Of a DNA stretch of 64,000 bases, positions 1 through 7,837 are shown piece after piece. Origin of the DNA: an uncultured Collinsella sp. (lineage in GTDB: Bacteria; Actinomycetota; Coriobacteriia; Coriobacteriales; Coriobacteriaceae). Location: contig CAUHCN010000006.1 of NCBI GenBank assembly GCA_959604825.1, forward strand, positions 1 through 64,000. Reading direction: 5' to 3'. The position numbers and the translations under genes were made by a program. Numbering within the stretch: the first letter of the stretch is position 1; each line of letters begins with the position of its first letter. A model generated the notes under the pieces. It did no database searches, was not told the DNA's origin, and saw nothing but the letters and a program-made list of their open reading frames with translations.

Positions 1-91
1 TGCGAACCTCCAGTCCGGACCGCCCCGCGGTCCAACTTTCTGTCCGCACCCCCGACTATTCATACTGCACGCTCATTAAGGGAGGCCAGTG

Positions 92-415
92 ATGTCATCG
101 ACTCAAAAACGAGCCATCCTGCAGGTGCGCATTCGCGAGGAAGACAAGCAGCATGCCGAGCGTCTCTACGACGCCATGGGCACATCGCTCGCCGAGGCCG
201 TACGTCTATTTGTCGCGCAGAGCATTTTGATGCGCAAGCTCCCCTTTCAGCCGGTCGCCGTGCGCTCAAAGGACGGCACCGCCGCCTATGGATCGCTCAA
301 AGCATATGGGGACCCCAATCGCCGCTCCAAGGAGCGCAATGCCTGGATTGAATACCTTGCTACAGAAAGCGACGATTCGATTTTGGGTCCCGAGGAAGTA
401 GATATCCATGAGTAG
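92..415 (+). CDS. RelB/DinJ-type antitoxin
   Basis: The 107-residue protein has the N-terminal ribbon-helix-helix pattern of RelB/DinJ antitoxins: a beta strand (AILQVRIREED) followed by two helices containing 'MGTSLAEAVRLFVAQ'. Such proteins bind their own operator as dimers and neutralise the partner toxin with the C-terminal half. GGAGG lies 6 nt before the ATG used here; a GTG three bases earlier is too close to it. The stop overlaps the start of the next gene by 8 bp, the usual antitoxin-toxin coupling. The partner is a PIN-like protein rather than the RelE/YafQ toxin normally paired with DinJ. The family call is from sequence pattern; operator sites were not identified. Confidence 0.8.
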   Translation: MSSTQKRAILQVRIREEDKQHAERLYDAMGTSLAEAVRLFVAQSILMRKLPFQPVAVRSKDGTAAYGSLKAYGDPNRRSKERNAWIEYLATESDDSILGPEEVDIHE

Positions 416-863
416 CACCATCATCGACGAGACCGTCATCCTACGCTACCTGCTTGACGACGACGAAGTTCTGTCACCGCGCGCCGCCAAGGTCATCGCC
501 ACGCGCACCGCTCGTGTCTACCCCGAAATCATCACGCGCGTCGTGGTCACGCTGCGCGACGTCTATAAGGTTCCCCGCGTTGAGATTGCTGCAGCCATGA
601 AAAGGCTGCTCGATGACGTCATGGTCGACGAGCCCACCGTTGTCGCCCTTGCCATCAAACTCTTTGGCAAGACCCATATGGACTTTACCGACTGCCTCCT
701 CGCAGCCCGAACCGCCATCTACAACGATGATGTCGTGAGCTTTGGCAAGCCCATCATCCAAGGCATGATCGATTACCGCCGCAAGCGCCAAACCGCAGCC
801 GAAGCCCGCAGCCGAAGCATCGACTCCACCATCGACAAGCTCCGCCACCGCCCCCGCAGCTAA
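408..863 (+). CDS. PIN-domain toxin-like protein with degenerate active site
   Basis: This 151-residue protein has PIN-domain (VapC-like RNase) layout: N-terminal 'IIDETVILRYLL' with the first acidic residue D7, and central 'MDFTDCLLAA' with D92 and D95. Two other acidic positions look changed. The residue expected to be Glu before the hydrophobic helix is R44 (E40 lies four residues earlier), and the Asp of the terminal 'v.tFD' strand is G113 in 'VVSFGKPI'. A basic tail of about 30 residues follows the domain. It overlaps the antitoxin gene by 8 bp. It may be an attenuated or inactive toxin; ribonuclease activity is not assured. Confidence 0.72.
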   Translation: MSSTIIDETVILRYLLDDDEVLSPRAAKVIATRTARVYPEIITRVVVTLRDVYKVPRVEIAAAMKRLLDDVMVDEPTVVALAIKLFGKTHMDFTDCLLAARTAIYNDDVVSFGKPIIQGMIDYRRKRQTAAEARSRSIDSTIDKLRHRPRS

Positions 864-890
864 CCCCATGCCCACCTAAGTTGCGGTGCA

Positions 891-910
891 GGTTCGATTC
901 CCGTCGCCCG
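891..910 (+). repeat. 20-nt tRNA-Gly 3'-part fragment, inverted to the nearby tRNA-Gly
   Basis: These 20 bases match the T-arm and acceptor 3' side of tRNA-Gly (its positions 996 down to 977) exactly, but on the opposite strand. The bases on either side do not continue the tRNA. It could be an attachment-site remnant, debris of another tRNA gene, or one arm of a hairpin with the downstream tRNA. No integrase is present nearby. Confidence 0.7.
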
Positions 911-971
911 GCGCGTAAACGAAAACAGCTCTGATCCCCAAAGGAAACCAAAGCCGTTAAAACAATTCTTA

Positions 972-1045
972 TGGAGCGGGCGACGGGAATCGAACCCGCG
1001 TCATCAGCTTGGAAGGCTGGGGTTCTACCATTGAACTACGCCCGC
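972..1045 (-). tRNA. tRNA-Gly(TCC)
   Basis: On the minus strand this folds as a complete 74-nt cloverleaf. The acceptor stem is GCGGGCG/CGCCCGC, the anticodon loop is CTTCCAA with anticodon TCC, and the T-loop is GGTTCGATTCC. CCA is encoded at the 3' end. It lies 6 bp downstream of tRNA-Pro in the same direction and is probably co-transcribed with it. Confidence 0.97.
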
Positions 1046-1051
1046 AAGATA

Positions 1052-1128
1052 TGGTCGGGACGACAGGATTTGAACCTGCGACATCCTGCTCCCAAAGCAG
1101 GCGCGCTACCAAACTGCGCCACGTCCCG
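1052..1128 (-). tRNA. tRNA-Pro(TGG)
   Basis: The 77-nt cloverleaf on the minus strand has acceptor stem CGGGACG/CGTCCCG, anticodon TGG in the loop TTTGGGA, T-loop GGTTCAAATCC and an encoded CCA end. It is the first gene of a two-tRNA cluster. Confidence 0.97.
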
Positions 1129-1219
1129 AAGGTGTTGAGCAGCTAAGGTCTAAACCTTGCGTGTCCCAAAGCGAAGGAAATTATAGGGGAGACTCCCCGC
1201 CTGTGCAAGCATTGATGTC

Positions 1220-2578
1220 TTAGCTCCTCGAATGTGCAACAAACTTGCTGTGGAGCAGACCGATCACAAAGGCAACTACGGCGACCGGCGCCCACGCGGC
1301 ACCGATGTCTGCAAGGGGTAGCGCATCAAACGGCAGCCACGTGCCCGCAAAGAACGCATCGCGGACCGAGGTGATCACACTCTGCACAGCAACGACGCCG
1401 CCGACCCAGACCCACACCTGCGGATGAGCGTCGCAAAAGCCGTGCACCAGGCCCATAAGCACCAGCACAATGGCAACGGGGTACAAAGCGTTGAGCATGG
1501 GCACCGAGAACATAAGGATCATGTCGAGACCCACGTTAGAAAGCACGCACGAAAACGCCGCGAACACAAAGGCGAGAACCGCAAAGGGACGGCGCATGGC
1601 CTCCTCGGACGCCTCCGCTCCCCCTTCGACCACATACGTCTCGCAGAAGTAACGCGAGCAGCAGCTGATGAGGCCGATGCACACGTTCATGCAGGCGAGG
1701 AAGAAGATGGCGAAGACCACGACCGTGCCGGCAAGCCCAAAATGCATGGAGGCCGAACGGGCGAGGATGGCGGCGCCGTTGGTAGCGTCGGGCATCACGG
1801 TGCCGAGCTGCATACCGGCAAGGCCCAAGCCGCAGTAGATGATGGCCATGAGCACGCCGGCGATCACGCCGGAGCGCGAAATCTCGAAGGCCACGCGCTT
1901 GTCATCGGTAACGCCCAGCTCGTGGATGGTCTCGGCGATGATGATGCCAAAGGCGAGCGACGCGAGCAGGTCCATGGTCTGGTAGCCGGTCAAAAAGCCC
2001 TGCACGGCAGCACCGGCATCATAGGGAGCCTGCGGCGCGGCGGCGGGGCCCAGCGGCGAGACCATGGCGGCACCCACGACCAATACGATAAGGGCAATGA
2101 GCGCGGGGCCCGTAATGCGGCCGAGCACGCGTGTGATGACGCCCGGGCGCAGCGTGAGCGCAAACGCGACGACAAAGAAGCCGACGGCAAACACCAGGCG
2201 CGCCGTGCCGAGCGAGACGCCCTCGGGCAACAGCGGCACCAGCATCTCGAAGGCCGTGGAACTCGTACGCGGAATGGCCAGGCACGGGCCAATGGCCAGA
2301 TACACCGCCGCGACAAAGAACTCGCCAAACTTGGGGTGCACGCGGCCAGCAAGCTCGCGCGCCGTTCCGGCAAGCGCCACGGCGATAAAGCCCATGACGG
2401 GCAGGCCGATGGCGGCAATCAGAAAGCCGAACATGGCGACCGGCGTGGCGGAACCTGCCTGCAGCGCCAGCAGCGGCGGAATAATGAGGTTGCCGGCGCC
2501 AAAGAGCATCGAGAACAGAGCGATGCCGACGGTGACGACATGGTCGGAGCGCAGACCGCGCGGAGCGGATGAAGCCAT
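1220..2578 (-). CDS. brnQ: branched-chain amino acid transport system II carrier protein
   Basis: The 452-residue, highly hydrophobic protein matches the BrnQ/LIVCS family, sodium- or proton-coupled symporters of leucine, isoleucine and valine in the cytoplasmic membrane. The N-terminal 'GIALFSMLFGAGNLIIPP' is the family hallmark, followed by about twelve membrane segments. Length is normal. AAAGGTGG precedes the ATG by a few bases. The gene begins only about 25 bp after a strong terminator closing the upstream selenium cluster, so it is expressed by read-through or from a promoter inside the preceding gene. No direct functional link to selenium is evident. Confidence 0.93.
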   Translation of the reverse strand: MASSAPRGLRSDHVVTVGIALFSMLFGAGNLIIPPLLALQAGSATPVAMFGFLIAAIGLPVMGFIAVALAGTARELAGRVHPKFGEFFVAAVYLAIGPCLAIPRTSSTAFEMLVPLLPEGVSLGTARLVFAVGFFVVAFALTLRPGVITRVLGRITGPALIALIVLVVGAAMVSPLGPAAAPQAPYDAGAAVQGFLTGYQTMDLLASLAFGIIIAETIHELGVTDDKRVAFEISRSGVIAGVLMAIIYCGLGLAGMQLGTVMPDATNGAAILARSASMHFGLAGTVVVFAIFFLACMNVCIGLISCCSRYFCETYVVEGGAEASEEAMRRPFAVLAFVFAAFSCVLSNVGLDMILMFSVPMLNALYPVAIVLVLMGLVHGFCDAHPQVWVWVGGVVAVQSVITSVRDAFFAGTWLPFDALPLADIGAAWAPVAVVAFVIGLLHSKFVAHSRS

Positions 2579-2601
2579 GGGACCACCTTTCGAGTCAAAA
2601 C

Positions 2602-2631
2602 AAAAACGGGACGGGCAAAAGACCCGTCCCG
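2602..2631 (-). terminator. Rho-independent terminator after the cysteine desulfurase-like gene
   Basis: On the minus strand a 9-bp stem CGGGACGGG/CCCGTCCCG with a 7-nt loop is followed by TTTTTG. It closes the selenium gene run just before the brnQ ribosome binding site, so it may also set how much transcript reaches brnQ. Confidence 0.88.
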
Positions 2632-2654
2632 CAAGTATAAACGGTCCAGCAGCT

Positions 2655-3794
2655 TTAGCAGGCTAAATTGCGCAGAGCATCGATAGCCGTGTCGACTTCT
2701 TCGGTCGTGTTGAAATACCCAAACGAGAAGCGGACGACACCCTGGCGCTCGGTATCTAACGCACGGTGCATGAGCGGAGCGCAATGGGCACCGGGGCGCG
2801 TCGCAATCCCCCACCCTTGCATGAGCGCGTCCGAGATCTCGGCCGAGTCGATATCACCCACGTTGAGTGAGACGATCGCCGAGCGCACGGGCTGGTCAAA
2901 GGCACCGTAGAGCTTAATCCCCGAAATCTCGCACACACCGGCAAGGAAGCGATCAGCGAGCGCATGCTCGTGGGCAGCAATCGCCTCGACCCCGCCCTGG
3001 GCCTCGATAAAGTCGAGGCCGGCAGAAAGGCCAGCGATACCGTGACCGTTGAGCGTGCCCGCCTCCAGGCGCGTGGGCCACTCAAGCGGCTGCAGTGGAT
3101 CAAAGCTGTGCACGCCCGTACCGCCCATGGCCCAGGGGGCCACGTCAATGCCCTCCGCCACGGCCAGGCCGCCGGTGCCTTGGGGTCCCATGAGCCCCTT
3201 GTGGCCGGTAAAGCACACAATGTCGAGCCCCATGGCATGCATATCGATACGCGCCGTGCCGGCAGACTGAGAGGCATCGACGATCACCAGCGCACCGGCC
3301 GCATGGGCCATGGCCGCCACGCGCGCAATGTCGACCGCGTTGCCGGTCACATTTGAGGCGTGCGTCACCACCACGGCACGCGTACCGGGCGTGACTAGCC
3401 GCTCGAGCTCGTCGTAGTCGAGCGCGCCGCTTACGTCACAACCCGCATGCTCAACGGTCACACCCCGCTCCGCTGCCAGGCGGTTGAGCGGACGTAGCAC
3501 GGAGTTGTGCTCGAGCACCGTCGTGACCACGCGGTCGCCGGGGCGCACCACGCCACAGATGGCGGTGTTGAGCGCCGCCGTAGAGTTGGGCGTAAAGCAC
3601 ACATGATCAGCCCGCGGGCAGCCCAGCAAGCGCGCGAGCTTGGCACGGCAACCGTGAATCGTACGAGCGGCATCGAGGGCACCCGACGTGGCGCCGCGCC
3701 CGGCATTGCCGAGCGAGCACATCGCCTGCGTCACGGCATCGATGACCGTCTGCGGCTTGTGCATGGTCGTCGCCGCGTTATCCAGGTAGATCAT
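2655..3794 (-). CDS. class V aminotransferase / cysteine desulfurase family protein of the selenium cluster
   Basis: This 379-residue PLP enzyme starts with 'MIYLDNAATT', as in NifS/IscS-type desulfurases. It has the PLP-lysine segment 'CFTGHKGLMGPQGTGG' and a C-terminal 'GAHCAPLMHR' carrying the likely persulfide/selenide cysteine. It best fits the short desulfurase-like family (TIGR01977 type) that co-occurs with yedF, selD and DUF3343 in organisms with selenium-dependent molybdenum hydroxylases. The likely role is delivering sulfur or selenium from (seleno)cysteine. Its ATG overlaps the TGA of the DUF3343 gene as ATGA, which fixes the start. A terminator follows. The exact substrate is an inference. 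Confidence 0.9.
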   Translation of the reverse strand: MIYLDNAATTMHKPQTVIDAVTQAMCSLGNAGRGATSGALDAARTIHGCRAKLARLLGCPRADHVCFTPNSTAALNTAICGVVRPGDRVVTTVLEHNSVLRPLNRLAAERGVTVEHAGCDVSGALDYDELERLVTPGTRAVVVTHASNVTGNAVDIARVAAMAHAAGALVIVDASQSAGTARIDMHAMGLDIVCFTGHKGLMGPQGTGGLAVAEGIDVAPWAMGGTGVHSFDPLQPLEWPTRLEAGTLNGHGIAGLSAGLDFIEAQGGVEAIAAHEHALADRFLAGVCEISGIKLYGAFDQPVRSAIVSLNVGDIDSAEISDALMQGWGIATRPGAHCAPLMHRALDTERQGVVRFSFGYFNTTEEVDTAIDALRNLAC

Positions 3795-4042
3795 CGCACG
3801 ACCTCCCACATATCAATCACGGTATAGCCCTCGGTGGGAACGCCCGCCGCGGCGAGTTCGCCGCGCAGCAGCTCCTCATCGGCAGGCAACGCTTTCCACG
3901 CCAGACCACAGCCGGCAGCGACCTCCCCGGGCACGGGAATCGTTCGCCCGGGAAGGCCGCGCTCGATGCACAGGGACTCGCAGCCCATGGCGGCCGCCGT
4001 GGTGGGAAACGTGATGACAAGCGCCGGGCGCTTCTCCCTCAT
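3791..4042 (-). CDS. DUF3343 small protein, putative Se/S carrier
   Basis: This 83-residue protein belongs to the DUF3343 family (N-terminal 'ALVITFPTTAAAMGCESLC', internal 'VAAGCGLAWKA'). Members are found next to yedF and TIGR01977 desulfurases and are suspected chalcogen carriers; the cysteines in 'GCES', 'LC' and 'AGCGL' are the candidate reactive residues. The ATG used has GGAG five bases upstream; a longer TTG start is less likely. It lies 19 bp after yedF and is translationally coupled to the next gene by a 4-bp overlap. The molecular function is not established. Confidence 0.82.
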   Translation of the reverse strand: MREKRPALVITFPTTAAAMGCESLCIERGLPGRTIPVPGEVAAGCGLAWKALPADEELLRGELAAAGVPTEGYTVIDMWEVVR

Positions 4043-4061
4043 GGCAACTCCAACCAATACG

Positions 4062-4688
4062 CTACGGGCGCACGACGCGCACGGCCTGCTCCATCTTCTC
4101 CACGATCACATACATGTTCGTGACCTCGCCCACGGCAAGCTGGTCCTTAATGCCATAGTGGTCGAGGCAGGTGCCACAGGTGAGGATTTCGACGCCCTGC
4201 TCAGCCAGCCCCTTCAGGTCGTCGAGCACCGGAGAGCCCTCGACGGTGAGCTTGGCTCCGCCGTTGTAGAACAGCATGGTCGCGGGCAGCTCCTCCTGCT
4301 GCGTCACGGCAAAGATGAAGGCCTTCATGAGCTTGTGGCCCAGCTCGTCGTCGCCGCGGCCCATGCAGTCGGTGTAGACGGAAATGACGAGCTCGCCCTT
4401 GCCGGTGCTGGCACCACAGAAGGCAGCGCCATCCTGCTCGGGATCGGCCACGGCAATGGCGCCAGAGGTCGCCACGGTCACGTGCCACTCAGCGTCAGAA
4501 ACCTTCTCGACCGAGGCCGTGCAGCCCTTCTCCTGCGCCATCTTGGAGATGTTCTTGACGGCGGTCTCGTTATCGACCGAGGTCACCACGGCACCCTCGC
4601 CGTCAAGCTGTTTGAGCGCCTTAAGCGTCTTGACAACGGGCAGCGGGCAGGCATCGCCCATGGCATTGACTTCAATTTTGGTAGACAT
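4062..4688 (-). CDS. yedF: selenium metabolism protein YedF (TusA-like plus DsrE-like)
   Basis: The 208-residue two-domain protein begins with a TusA/SirA fold (residues 5-75) carrying the reactive-cysteine motif 'DACPLPVVKTLKAL'. It continues with a DsrE-like domain (about 95-208) containing 'YTDCMGRGDDELGHKLMKAF' and 'EILTCGTCLDHYG'. This is the architecture of TIGR03527-type YedF, which travels with selD, DUF3343 and the class V desulfurase and is thought to pass selenium toward a labile selenium cofactor. AAAGGA lies seven bases before the ATG. It is downstream of selD, separated by a small hairpin. The role is by family association. Confidence 0.92.
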   Translation of the reverse strand: MSTKIEVNAMGDACPLPVVKTLKALKQLDGEGAVVTSVDNETAVKNISKMAQEKGCTASVEKVSDAEWHVTVATSGAIAVADPEQDGAAFCGASTGKGELVISVYTDCMGRGDDELGHKLMKAFIFAVTQQEELPATMLFYNGGAKLTVEGSPVLDDLKGLAEQGVEILTCGTCLDHYGIKDQLAVGEVTNMYVIVEKMEQAVRVVRP

Positions 4689-4708
4689 AGCTACATCCTT
4701 TCAAAAGG

Positions 4709-4732
4709 GACCGCCCAGAACAGCAGGCGGTC
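4709..4732 (-). other. intercistronic hairpin between selD and yedF
   Basis: A GACCGCC/GGCGGTC stem with a 10-nt loop sits in the 60-bp gap, followed on the minus strand by CCTTTTG. The T-tract is short, so it is more likely a weak attenuator or mRNA stabiliser than a full terminator. Confidence 0.5.
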
Positions 4733-4748
4733 GCATAAACGGTTTTCC

Positions 4749-5798
4749 TTAATGCACAACGCGAACAGCAGGACCGCCCGGCACCGGCTCGCACACGCGC
4801 CCGACGACGGCGGCGATACGTCCCTCGGCATGTAGACGGCGCGCAAGCTCATCCACATCGGCAGCAGGCGCCGCGATGAGCAAACCACCCGAGGTCTGCG
4901 GATCGTACAGTGCATCCAACATGCCCGGCTCCAGGTCCTCGTCGGCAGCCACGCGCGGGCCAAAGAAGTCCTGGTTGCGGTAGGCACCGGCAGGAATAAT
5001 GCCCAGACGCGCCATATCGAGCACCTGGTCAAAGAGCGGCACCGCCCCCGACGTAAGTTCAATCTGCACGCCCGAGCCCTCGGCCATCTCGCACGCATGC
5101 CCGATCAGGCCAAAGCCCGTGATGTCGGTGCAGCCGTGAAGCTCGAGTCCCTCGGCCAGGCGAATCGGGGCCTCGTTGAGGGTACGCATCGAGTCAAACA
5201 TGGCTGCGGCCTCGTCCTGCTCGATGAGCTCGCCCTTAATGGCCGTGGTGATGATGCCCGAGCCGATCGCCTTGGTCAGCAGCAGAACATCGCCCACGCG
5301 TGCGCCGCTGTTGGCGAGCATGTGGTCGAGTGGCACAAAACCGCTCACGGACAGACCGTACTTGGGCTCGTCGTCGTTGATGGTGTGGCCGCCCGCGATG
5401 GAGCAACCCGCCTCGACGCACTTATCGGCGCCGCCCGCCAGAATCTGACCGGCAACTTCAACGCCCAGGCAACTGGGTATGCAAAGCAGGTTCATGGCAT
5501 GGCTCGGCCGCCCGCCCATGGCGTAGATGTCCGACAGCGAGTTGGCCGCAGCGATCTGGCCAAACAGGAACGGGTCATCGACCATCGGTGGGAAGAAGTC
5601 GATGGACTGCACGAGCCCCAGGTTCTCCCCTACGCGGAAGACGCTCGCATCGTCGGAGGTATCGAACCCCACGAGCAAGTTGTCGTTATGCACATTGGGT
5701 AAGTCGCCCAGGACCTGGGCGAGGGCTCCGGGAGCCAACTTAGCGGCTCAACCGCTCGCGGCCGTCATGGACGTGAGCCTCATGGTGTCCTTAGCCAT
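4749..5798 (-). CDS. selD: selenide, water dikinase (SelD), selenocysteine-containing
   Basis: SelD makes selenophosphate from selenide and ATP, the Se donor for selenocysteine and other selenium products. Read from the ATG at 5798, the frame gives 349 residues with an in-frame TGA at codon 17 (5750-5748): '...TAASG-U-AAKLAPGAL'. Position 17 is the catalytic Cys/Sec of the family and the essential Lys follows at 20, so TGA is read as selenocysteine. Downstream features are normal: 'NLLVGFDTSDDA', 'IAAANSLSDIYAMGG', 'GGHTINDDEPKYG', 'DITGFGLIGHACEMA'. An annotator treating TGA as stop would truncate it to 329 residues. Its start overlaps the glycosyltransferase stop by 8 bp. SelA, SelB and tRNA-Sec must lie outside the window. 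Confidence 0.96.
5724..5747 (-). promoter_or_regulatory. candidate bacterial SECIS element in selD
   Basis: Directly after the selD UGA, the mRNA can form a GGCTC/GAGCC stem with a tight CCG apical loop about 17-19 nt from the UGA. This is the distance at which SelB-binding bacterial SECIS hairpins sit, and the loop contains a G as expected. A second stem, GCCCAG/CTGGGC (5706-5720), follows. The call rests on position and fold only. Confidence 0.65.
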
Positions 5799-7008
5799 AC
5801 GAACCCCCTTCCAACAAATCAACGACTTTAAGTATACGCGCCAGGCACGCTTCCCAAGAGACCGCCGACGGCTCGAACGTCGAAAGCGGCGCCGCAAGCG
5901 CCTGCGCGATAGCATCTGCCAGTGCGCGCTCAAACAACGGAAGGTCGGCCGCCACGGGCGTGTCGACATCCGTCATACGCGGCGACGCCACCCACGTCAC
6001 GGGAGCACCGGGAAGCATCGCCTCCATCCAGGGACGAACGCCGGGCAAATCGGTCGCCACAACTTTGCAGCCGCACGCGAGGGCCTCGATCGTCACGAGC
6101 GGCAGACCCTCGTAAAACGAAGGCAGCACAAAGACGTCGGAACTGCGGTAGGCACGCACGAGCCCATCGCTATCCAGGCGCCCCGCCAGCGTCACCGGCA
6201 CATCCGAGGCCGCGGTCAAGCGCTCGATACGCGCGTACTCGGCATCGTCCCCGCGGCCGCCCACAAGTACCAAGCCAGATGGGCGGACGCCATCGTCAAT
6301 CGGCAATGACACAGCTCGAACCAGCGACTCGACGCCCTTTTTAAAGCAAATCTTGCCCACGTACACAAGCGATCCCGGCTGCCTCGCCACGCTTGCATCG
6401 CGGCAGAAGACGCGATGGTCGTAGCCCGTCCCAATCACGTGGATACGATCGGCATCGACGCCGCACACCAGGCCAATCTGCTCAGCCTGCTCAGCATGGA
6501 GTGCAAAGACGGCATCGAGCCGACGAACCGCACTTACGATGCGATCGCGTTCGAGCGTATGCGAACGCAGCTGGCGCAGGTCGGTCGAATGACACACGGC
6601 AACAACCGGCACGCCTCGGACGCACTCGCGCGCCAATGCGGTCACCAGATACAGGTGATGGCAGAGCACCAAATCGGGCCGAAACTCAGCCACCGCTCGA
6701 TCGATTGCAGCAGCAAATGCCCGCTCAAATGCCTTGAGCATCGAAGGCGTCAGATCACGATAGCGTGTGGAGGGATAGGGCATGACATCGGACATGCCAC
6801 AGATGAGAAACGGCAGCTCGGGCGACTCGAACGGTACGGCAAACACGGCAGCACGCCGGTCCAGCTCGCCTTGGGTATCACCCGGTGCCGCGCCGCAAAG
6901 CACGGCGGCGCGATGCCCCGTCTCGATCTGCTCGCGTACGAGCGCGGCAAGGTAGGTGCCGCTGCCAGTGCTATCTGGTTTTTGTGCCGAGATATTGAGG
7001 ATGCGCAT
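5791..7008 (-). CDS. GT4-family glycosyltransferase in the selenium operon
   Basis: This 405-residue GT-B retaining glycosyltransferase starts 'MRILNISAQKPDSTGSGTYL', the N-terminal acceptor-domain loop of family GT4. Its C-terminal donor domain has 'LVYVGKICFKKGVESLVRAV' and the EX7E nucleotide-sugar motif 'EGLPLVTIE'. No membrane segment is seen. It starts 14 bp after the dehydratase activator gene and overlaps selD by 8 bp, so it is translationally coupled to both. Sugar donor and acceptor are unknown. A role in making a selenium-sugar compound is only suggested by position; the sequence does not show the selenosugar synthase SenB pattern. The start at 'MRILNIS' is chosen because upstream codons overlap the previous gene. 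Confidence 0.88.
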   Translation of the reverse strand: MRILNISAQKPDSTGSGTYLAALVREQIETGHRAAVLCGAAPGDTQGELDRRAAVFAVPFESPELPFLICGMSDVMPYPSTRYRDLTPSMLKAFERAFAAAIDRAVAEFRPDLVLCHHLYLVTALARECVRGVPVVAVCHSTDLRQLRSHTLERDRIVSAVRRLDAVFALHAEQAEQIGLVCGVDADRIHVIGTGYDHRVFCRDASVARQPGSLVYVGKICFKKGVESLVRAVSLPIDDGVRPSGLVLVGGRGDDAEYARIERLTAASDVPVTLAGRLDSDGLVRAYRSSDVFVLPSFYEGLPLVTIEALACGCKVVATDLPGVRPWMEAMLPGAPVTWVASPRMTDVDTPVAADLPLFERALADAIAQALAAPLSTFEPSAVSWEACLARILKVVDLLEGGSYG

Positions 7009-7022
7009 GTCGCGGTACACCC

Positions 7023-7787
7023 CTAGGCCAAGGCGGCGGCGCGGACAGCCGCGCCGATCGCTCCGGCAAAGCGAGCCTGGGGCGAGGTGGTCACCGGCGA
7101 CCCCAGTAGCTCGCCCAACCGCTCCACCACGAAGGCGTTCTCGCACAGGCCACCGGTCAGGTAGTACGGGGCGCCCGCGGCCTGTCCGGCCATGGTCGCC
7201 ACGCGCGAGACCACGCTGTCGATCACGCCACGCGCAATGTTCTCGCGCGGCTCACCGCGACCGATCAGGCTGATAACCTCGCTTTCGGCAAACACGGTGC
7301 ACATGCTGGAAATCTTGGTAGGCTCGCCGGTGCGGGCGAGGTCTGCCATCTGCTGCTGGGTAATGCCCAAGCGGTCGGCCATGATCTCCAAAAAGCGCCC
7401 CGTGCCGGCGGCGCACTTGTCGTTCATGGCGAACTTTGCCACGCGGCCGCCCTTGAGTTGGATGACCTTGGTATCTTGGCCGCCCACGTCGATCACCGTG
7501 CCCTGCTCGCCAAACAAGCGGACCGCACCGGCACCATGGCAGGTGATCTCGGTCACTACCTTGTTGGCATAGGGCACCGCGACACGGCCGTAGCCAGTCG
7601 CGACCACGCGAACATCGTCGCCCGTCACGTCATAGCCGGCTGCGGCGAGTTCACCGCGTAGGCGCTCGGCCGCATCGACCGACGAATACCCCGTCGGCAT
7701 GACGCAGGTCCACGCAATGGCGTTGTCCGTCTCCACCACCGCAGCCTTCGCGGCCGTCGAGCCTATGTCGATACCAATGCCAACCAC
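7023..7787 (-). CDS. acyl-CoA dehydratase activase (BcrAD/BadF/HgdC-type ATPase)
   Basis: This 254-residue ASKHA ATPase has the phosphate loops 'GIGIDIGSTAAKAAVVE' and 'GTVIDVGGQDTKVI'. It also has the two cysteines that hold the [4Fe-4S] cluster bridging the dimer ('MNDKCAAGTGRFLE' and 'SSMCTVFAESEV'). Such activators drive ATP-dependent electron injection into 2-hydroxyacyl-CoA dehydratases or double-cubane cluster proteins. The GTG start has AGGAGG five bases upstream. It directly follows the two dehydratase-like genes, its presumed electron acceptors. Length and motifs are normal. Confidence 0.94.
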   Translation of the reverse strand: MVGIGIDIGSTAAKAAVVETDNAIAWTCVMPTGYSSVDAAERLRGELAAAGYDVTGDDVRVVATGYGRVAVPYANKVVTEITCHGAGAVRLFGEQGTVIDVGGQDTKVIQLKGGRVAKFAMNDKCAAGTGRFLEIMADRLGITQQQMADLARTGEPTKISSMCTVFAESEVISLIGRGEPRENIARGVIDSVVSRVATMAGQAAGAPYYLTGGLCENAFVVERLGELLGSPVTTSPQARFAGAIGAAVRAAALA

Positions 7788-7837
7788 GGCATCCTCCTTC
7801 TATGCGGCAAAGCAGCTATCCCTTTGCCGCATTTGTC

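Noticed and set aside
5748..5969. Short ORF ending at 5748 and a separate SelD starting at 5738
   Set aside because: Both are explained by one selD frame with TGA at codon 17 read as selenocysteine.
5791..7008. Assignment of the glycosyltransferase as SenB selenosugar synthase
   Set aside because: It reads as an ordinary GT4 enzyme; only the neighbourhood suggests selenium, and no SenA homologue is present.
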